Shown piece by piece: positions 59,114 to 64,000 of a DNA stretch of 64,000 nucleotides (the first letter of the stretch is position 1; each line of letters starts with the position of its first letter). The translations under genes and the position numbers were made by a program. Origin of the DNA: QHWT01 sp963755695 (GTDB taxonomy: Bacteria; Acidobacteriota; Vicinamibacteria; Vicinamibacterales; 2-12-FULL-66-21); NCBI GenBank assembly GCA_963755695.1, contig CAVWLB010000010.1, forward strand, positions 868,001-932,000, written 5' to 3'. Below the pieces are notes generated by a model. The model did no database searches and had not been told where the DNA came from. It was given only the letters and a program-made list of their open reading frames with translations.

Positions 59114-61374
59114 AACAGCATCTTTGGGTCGGGGGGACCGCGGCGCTGGTCATTGCGCTGCTGCTTCCGGCCTATTCGGCAGAGCAGCGGCCGGTGGCGC
59201 CGTTGCAGCCTTTCGCCCAGCACGTCCGGCGCGTCGAAAGCGCGCTGGAGACGGCAGGCCAACCCTTGCCGCCCGCCGTCCACCGGGCAATCAACGAAGC
59301 CGTCGGTGAATCGGACGAGCGAGTGGCGGCGACGCGGATCGAGCAGATTCTCGATTCGCAGGTCCTCGTCACCGTCGAGATCAATCCCGAGAGCCGCGTC
59401 AAGGTAATGCAGGGAAGTGCCCCGCCGGAACTCGTCCAGGGCGGCACGCGCGCCTTTCTGGTCAAAGTGATCAACCAGGCCGGCGTCACCTCGGCCCTCG
59501 GCGTCAGCAGCCCCAACAGCGGCCCCGTGTCCAAGCCGTCATGGGGACGCGATGCGGCGGATCCGCTCAGTCACACTCCTCCAAAGGAGCTGACGATGAG
59601 CGAAGTGCGGGATCGGTGGGCGGAGATTACGATCTTCGACAAGCCGCCGATGGCCCCGAAGCTCAGAGGCCTTCCGATCGAGTACGCGATCCTGCAGATC
59701 TACAGCCGCGATGCAGGTCAGCGTTCGGCGATTCTGAGGTTCGACGTCGGACAAGGCACGGCCGATATCGGTTTCAGGAACGATGTCGAAATCCTGTTCA
59801 ACGCGCGTCCGGCCCATCCGGTCAAGGTGCGCGTACGCGACGAGCAGGGAAAACCGGCGACCGCAGCATTCCTGGTCAAAGACGATCGGGGCCGCATCTA
59901 TCCGAACCGGTTGAAGCGACTCGCACCGGACCTTCCGTTTCAGGATCAGGTGTATCGGTCGGACGGAGACACGATCGATCTTCCAGACGGCCGGTTCACG
60001 GTGGAGGTGTCACGCGGGCCGGAGTACGTTGCCGAAACACGCGCCTTCACCGTCGACGGTCCGACGGAGATCGCATTCGATCTACGGCGCTGGATCGATC
60101 CCGCGACCCACGGGTGGTACTCCGGCGATCATCACGTCCACGCCGCCGGCTGCTCGCACTACGACAATCCGACCGAGGGGGTGGAGCCGCGGCACATGTG
60201 GCCGCAGGTGAGCGGTGAAGCGCTGAACATCGCGTCGGTGTTGACCTGGGGACCGTGTTACTACAGCCAGAAGCGGTTCTTCAGCGGCCACGACGACCCA
60301 CTCTCGACGCCGCGTCAGTTGCTGCACTACGACTTGGAGATCTCGGGCTTTCCATCGAGTCACGCCGGCCACCTCGTGCTGCTCGGATTGACCGACCAGG
60401 ATTACCCCGGGGCGACGCGGATCGAGCAGTGGCCGACCTGGACGCTGCCGATCCTGCGCTGGGCGAGCGCGCAGAGGGCGGTCACCGGTTTCGCGCATTC
60501 CGGGTGGGGACTCGAGGTCGCGTCGCGCGATCTGCCCAACTACGAGATGCCCGCCTTCGACGGCATCGGCGCCAACGAGTTCATCGTCGACGTCACCCGG
60601 CCGGGCGCGGTCGATTTCATTTCAGCCGGCGACACGCCGCCGGTCTGGGAGCTGAATATCTGGTATCACACGCTGAACGCGGGCTTTCGCACGCACATCA
60701 GCGGAGAGACGGATTTCCCCTGCATCACCGACGACCGCGTCGGCCAGGGACGATCGTACGTCAGGATCGATGGCCCTTTGTCGTATCGAGGATGGGTGGA
60801 GGCGATTCGCGACGGACGAACCTACGTGTCCGATGGCCGCAGTCACCTGATGGACTTCCACGTGTCCACGGCCGTATCGGGAGGCGAACTTCGCCTGACC
60901 GAGCCCGGAACCGTGCGCGCGACCGTTGACGTTGCGGCCAATCTGCCGGTCGCACCCGACGACCAGATCCACAGCCTTCCACCGACGGAGAAGCCGTACT
61001 GGCATCTGGAGCGCGCCCGCATCGGGAACACGCGCGAGGTGCCGCTCGAGATCGTCGTCAACGGCGTCGCGGTGGCAAAGCGCACCGTGGTTGCTGACGG
61101 CACCCTGCGGGAAGTGAGCGTCGATATCCCGATTGAGAAGAGCAGCTGGGTGGCTGCGCGGATCCTGCCGTCATCGCATACGAACCCGGTGTTCGTGATT
61201 GTCGGGGACAAACCGGTACGGGCGTCACGCGCGAGCGCCGAGTGGTGCCTTGCCGCGGTCAACCAGTGCTGGACGCAGAAGGCCTCGCGTATTGGGCCTG
61301 CAGAGATCGACGAAGCCCGCGCCGCCTACGAGTCCGCACGCGAGATGTATCGCAAAATCATCGGGGAGTCCTGA
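59110..61374 (+). CDS. CehA/McbA family metallohydrolase, exported
   Basis: A 754-residue exported enzyme with GTG start at 59110, overlapping the DUF1080 stop. Signal peptide WVGGTAALVIALLLPAYSAEQ, an N-terminal helical and beta-rich region (residues 25-330), and the PHP-like catalytic segment GWYSGDHHVHAAGCSHYDNP (about 337-356), with further His/Asp ligands in VLTWGPCYYSQ and SGWGLE and in WELNIWYHTLNAGFR and DFPCITDD. CehA/McbA are known for cleaving carbaryl-type esters; the natural roles of these homologues are unclear. Here the operon context suggests action on a sugar-derived or plant compound. Confidence 0.87.
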   Translation: MKQHLWVGGTAALVIALLLPAYSAEQRPVAPLQPFAQHVRRVESALETAGQPLPPAVHRAINEAVGESDERVAATRIEQILDSQVLVTVEINPESRVKVMQGSAPPELVQGGTRAFLVKVINQAGVTSALGVSSPNSGPVSKPSWGRDAADPLSHTPPKELTMSEVRDRWAEITIFDKPPMAPKLRGLPIEYAILQIYSRDAGQRSAILRFDVGQGTADIGFRNDVEILFNARPAHPVKVRVRDEQGKPATAAFLVKDDRGRIYPNRLKRLAPDLPFQDQVYRSDGDTIDLPDGRFTVEVSRGPEYVAETRAFTVDGPTEIAFDLRRWIDPATHGWYSGDHHVHAAGCSHYDNPTEGVEPRHMWPQVSGEALNIASVLTWGPCYYSQKRFFSGHDDPLSTPRQLLHYDLEISGFPSSHAGHLVLLGLTDQDYPGATRIEQWPTWTLPILRWASAQRAVTGFAHSGWGLEVASRDLPNYEMPAFDGIGANEFIVDVTRPGAVDFISAGDTPPVWELNIWYHTLNAGFRTHISGETDFPCITDDRVGQGRSYVRIDGPLSYRGWVEAIRDGRTYVSDGRSHLMDFHVSTAVSGGELRLTEPGTVRATVDVAANLPVAPDDQIHSLPPTEKPYWHLERARIGNTREVPLEIVVNGVAVAKRTVVADGTLREVSVDIPIEKSSWVAARILPSSHTNPVFVIVGDKPVRASRASAEWCLAAVNQCWTQKASRIGPAEIDEARAAYESAREMYRKIIGES

Positions 61375-61419
61375 GGCGAGTCAGGCCGGCCCCGGTTGTC
61401 CGAGGCCGGCCGTGATGTG

Positions 61420-62926
61420 CTAACGCGACGCAGTGGTCGTCGGCGTGGGGAACGACTTCGGAATCTCGAAGCCCTTGCGGTATTCGCGCGTCAGCAGCGC
61501 GTCCGCCTTCTTGTCGTCTTTGAAGGTCTCGGTCTTGCCGTCGAACACCAGCGAATGCCCGGCGAGATACGAGATGTTGGCAAGGTGCGGCAGCACGGCC
61601 GAGAGATGGCCTTCGAGAATGTCGCACGTGAGGATCTTCGGATCGTTGGCGCGGATCGCATCGACGAAGTTCTGGTAGTGCGGGAACTCGATGCTGGTCA
61701 GCACGTTCGGATCGCTCCCGCCGGCGCCTTCAACCGGCGTCTCGGAACCCGGGCCCTTTTCGTTCTTCCGGTCCCATGTAGGACTGCCACGTCCGGCCGT
61801 CGCCGTCGATCCACAGCCAGCCCTTCGAACCGTAGAACAGATTGCCGATGCGCTGGGTGCCCTCGTCGTTCGTAAATTCGCCGCGAGTGCCGAATTCCAG
61901 GATGGTGCCATCGGCGTACTCGTAGAGCGCGGTCTGAATGTCCGGTGTTTCCTGCGATGAGGGCTCGTTGAAGTAGCCGCCAAAGGAGCTGACCTTCACC
62001 GGATGCTCGTTCTTGCCGAGGCCCCAGCGCGCGATGTCGAACTGGTGCGGCCCCTGGTTGCCGGTGTCGCCATTGCCGTAATCCCAGTGCCAGTGCCAGT
62101 TGTAATGAAAGTGGTTGCGGTTGAACGGCCGCTTCGGCGCCGGTCCGAGCCACATGTCGTAGTCGACCTTCGAGAGGTACTGGTCGGTGTACGGACCTTC
62201 GCTGCCGGTACCGCCGACGGTGAACGAGAACTTGCCCTCGCTTTCCTGCATCGGGCCGTCGGGATACTTGCCGATCGGCGGGCGCGGTTTGAAGCACAGC
62301 CCGCGCGCCATGTAGACCTTTCCGATGCCGCCGTCCTGAATGAATTTGATCGCTTCCTTGACCTTCGGACGGCTCCGGTTCATCGTCCCGACCTGGACGA
62401 CCTTGCCATACGCTTTTGCCGCCTCGACCATCTTTCGCCCTTCCCACACCGTGTGTGAGGCAGGCTTTTCGACGTAGACGTGCTTGCCGGCCTGAAGACC
62501 CCAAATCGTGGCCAGCGCATGCCAGTGGTTCGGGATGGCGATGACGATCGCGTCGATATCCTTGTCATCGAGGACGCGCCGCAGATCCTGAACGAACGTC
62601 GGCTTGAAGTTCGGCGCCTTGTCTACTAACTCCTCGTCGTGGATCCGCGAGTCGGCGAGGTTCGCGTCGATGTCGCAGAGCGTCTTGATCTCGACGTTCT
62701 TGAGCTGCGCGAAGCCGCGCTTGAGAGAGTTGCCCTGACCGCGAATCCCGATGCTGGCAGTGACGACGCGGTCGTTCGCGCCGAGGATGCGGCCGCCGCG
62801 ACTCGCGGCGTAGGCCGTGGGCCGGAAAAATTCACCACCGAGCGCAACACCAGCTGCCGCAGCCCCAAGGCGCGTCGCGAAATCGCGTCGTGAAATGCCG
62901 TTTGTATCCTTCTCGTCGCTGGGCAC
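61420..62926 (-). CDS. Gfo/Idh/MocA family oxidoreductase, Tat-exported (one frameshift)
   Basis: A protein of about 500 residues, second secreted member of the family, convergent with the operon above. GTG start at 62926 follows GAGGAGG by five bases. Tat signal ISRRDFATRLGAAAAGVALGG, dinucleotide segment VVTASIGIRGQGNSLKRG, conserved IPNHWHALATIWGLQAGKHVYVEKPASHTVWEG, and WHWHWDYGNGDTGNQGPHQFDIARWGLGKNEHP in the C-terminal domain, then WLWIDGDGRTWQSYMG. After a shift near 61775 the end continues SDPNVLTSIEFPHYQNFVDAIRAND. The end resembles the DUF-type C-terminus of Bacteroides-type sugar oxidoreductases. Confidence 0.85.
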
Positions 62927-62989
62927 AGTGACCTCCTCCTGAATCCTGTCCGGTGGCGCCGCGCGTGACTTACCCGCGGCGGGCGGGCC

Positions 62990-63480
62990 CGCCGCGCATC
63001 GTACCATGTTGTGCGGGGAATGGCCTTAGAGTAAACGCTAAAGTGAAACGGCTCACCTTGATCGTCGCGCTCGTCACCGAGCAGAGGATGGGAAGGCCCG
63101 CCGCAAGGCCGTCTCAACCGCTTGGCGATGGCACTCACGCTTGCCGACGCCTTCAAACGCATAGGTCCCGCGCGCGATCGCGATGTCGAGGTTCAGGTGG
63201 CGGCGATAGCGTTCGTCGCTGCCGGTGCGCCGGTGCTGCGGCACTCTCATTCGGGACGTCACATCGGCAGGGACCCCACTATCCGCTGGTAACCCGCGTC
63301 AGGCTCGGTCCCCACACTTTTGGCACGGTGCTGAGCAAATTGGCGGTTTCGTGCCCGCGCCTCGCGTTTCGTCGGGCGGCGCGCCAGGTACTAAGGTCCT
63401 TTCGATCAAGGCAGTTGCGAGGGAGGCACGGGGCGGATCGAGGACGGCATTGGCGTTGCTACCTGCGAAACCCGCAGGTC
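62990..63480. other. Gap of about 490 bases without a supported gene
   Basis: Between the divergent starts I find only short frames without homology or a ribosome binding site, for example a 62-codon minus-strand frame at 63074-63262. Composition resembles neighbouring coding DNA, so a broken gene cannot be excluded; I see no recognisable domain, repeat or terminator. Confidence 0.5.
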
Positions 63481-63693
63481 ATGTTCTATTTCTTTCAGAA
63501 GCAGCAGGAATATCTGCAGTGCGAAATTCGCACTGCCGATGCCCCCGATACCTTCGCCATCGTCATTACCGAACCGAACGGCTTGGAACGGTCGCAATAC
63601 GTGGTGGGATCGGCCGAAGTCTCAAAGCGCTGGCGACAATTGCAACAGGAGCTCGTCGGCGAAGGCTGGTGGGGACCCTGTGGACGAGACTAA
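63481..63693 (+). CDS. Small hypothetical protein, 70 aa
   Basis: Starts MFYFFQKQQEYLQCEIRTAD, then TFAIVITEPNGLERSQYVVGSAEVSKRWRQLQQELVGEGW, a compact alpha/beta-like protein. Similar 60- to 75-residue proteins of unknown function beginning MFYFF occur in other acidobacteria as I recall. No ribosome binding site is obvious. The region upstream is non-coding as far as I can tell. Confidence 0.6.
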   Translation: MFYFFQKQQEYLQCEIRTADAPDTFAIVITEPNGLERSQYVVGSAEVSKRWRQLQQELVGEGWWGPCGRD

Positions 63694-63757
63694 TCGTCAA
63701 TCCCTGATCCCTGACCCGAAATCCATCTCCACTTTTTCGCGGTCGGGGCCCGCCTCA

Positions 63758-64000
63758 CTAGGGCGCTCTCAACACGCTCACGATGTTCGAAAAGTCGTCG
63801 GTCCACAAGGGTGCTGAGGAGGCTGCCGGCGTCGTCCAGCGCGGGTCGGCGGTCAGCGTTCCCATATCGGCCCGGCTCCGGGCGATCACCATCCACTCCG
63901 AGGGAAACTTGCCCAACTCCTCGGACATGGTGCTCGGTGGCTCTTCCTCCAGCAGCGTCACCAGTCCCTCGGCGCTGCTGATCCGCGCGAGGACCGGCGC
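63758..64000 (-). CDS. C-terminal fragment of a membrane/aminopropyltransferase-like protein, cut by the window end
   Basis: The minus-strand frame reads in from beyond base 64000 to a stop at 63758: VLARISSAEGLVTLLEEEPPSTMSEEL, then FPSEWMVIARSRADMGTL, and the ending PLWTDDFSNIVSVLRAP. The WTDDFSN-x-x-x-x-L end is like that of fused MFS/spermidine-synthase-type proteins. The 5' part is outside the window, so the product is uncertain. Confidence 0.5.
   Translation of the reverse strand, partial: APVLARISSAEGLVTLLEEEPPSTMSEELGKFPSEWMVIARSRADMGTLTADPRWTTPAASSAPLWTDDFSNIVSVLRAP

Noticed and set aside
63074..63262. A 62-codon minus-strand frame near the right end
   Set aside because: No ribosome binding site, no recognisable fold, basic low-complexity ends; not enough to call a gene.
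1..64000. CRISPR arrays, prophage, integrases or tRNA genes
   Set aside because: I looked for regular direct repeats, phage structural genes, integrase motifs and tRNA T-loop words and found none that hold up; short tRNA-like words were isolated matches only.

Overview
The window is high-GC, gene-dense bacterial DNA that most resembles Acidobacteriota, probably class Vicinamibacteria. This placement is inferred from gene content and was not tested with a marker-gene tree. The pointers are an Oar-like TonB receptor with an N-terminal carboxypeptidase-regulatory domain, a remnant of an acidobacterial duplicated orphan permease (ADOP), membrane-bound-dehydrogenase/cytochrome c fusions, DUF1080 and CehA/McbA-type secreted hydrolases, several secreted Gfo/Idh/MocA oxidoreductases, and bacillithiol-type redox proteins. 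I see no prophage, CRISPR array, rRNA or convincing tRNA.

Layout. 1-8.4 kb: a broken TonB-dependent receptor, divergent from a secreted dehydrogenase-cytochrome c gene, an oxidoreductase and a PQQ-repeat protein (carbohydrate uptake and oxidation). 8.4-16.1 kb: a coiled-coil protein, a dikinase with rifampin-phosphotransferase architecture, a DUF4136 protein, an aldo/keto reductase, two SDR enzymes and an ArsR repressor with a repeat-rich operator region. 16.1-25.7 kb: a CPA2 antiporter, a YpdA-like reductase, a secreted sugar dehydrogenase, FtsB/DivIC, CutA, DedA and a trans-sulfuration enzyme. 25.7-33.6 kb: an RsbU-type phosphatase, an amidohydrolase, DUF2007-RNase III, a wHTH ATPase and urocanate hydratase. 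33.7-38.7 kb: hutH, purA, a PilZ protein and a geranylgeranyl-reductase-like flavoprotein, all heavily frameshifted. 38.8-50 kb: a HAD phosphatase, YtxJ, a chlorite-dismutase-family protein, an aldo/keto reductase, Mpo1-like and nucleotidyltransferase proteins, the ADOP pseudogene, MFS and AI-2E transporters and an ABC-F ATPase. 50-54.8 kb: a three-gene 2-oxoacid oxidoreductase operon with its own NAD(P)H/flavin/Fe-S subunit. 54.9-62.9 kb: SMP-30, a cupredoxin, a response regulator, and a translationally coupled Gfo/Idh/MocA - DUF1080 - CehA operon facing a second Gfo/Idh/MocA gene. The last kilobase holds a 70-residue small protein and the 3' end of a gene that leaves the window.

Working together. 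The window suggests an aerobic soil-type heterotroph that imports oligosaccharides by TonB receptors, oxidises them in the envelope through PQQ/haem enzymes and Gfo/Idh/MocA plus 3-keto-glycoside chemistry, degrades histidine (hutH, hutU), and carries a reversible 2-oxoacid oxidoreductase at the TCA cycle. Two bacillithiol-type proteins hint at that thiol as redox buffer.

Quality. Frameshifts are concentrated at 1-2.1 kb, 28.3-29.4 kb and 33.0-38.8 kb, with single ones elsewhere. They hit housekeeping genes such as purA, so most are probably consensus errors and not true pseudogenes. Coordinates of those genes are composite. Intergenic repeats (REP-like GGGGTCAGACCCC pairs, CTTCGGG/CCCGAAG arms, ATGAGCC arms, GGCGCCCTACA units) are scattered through the window.
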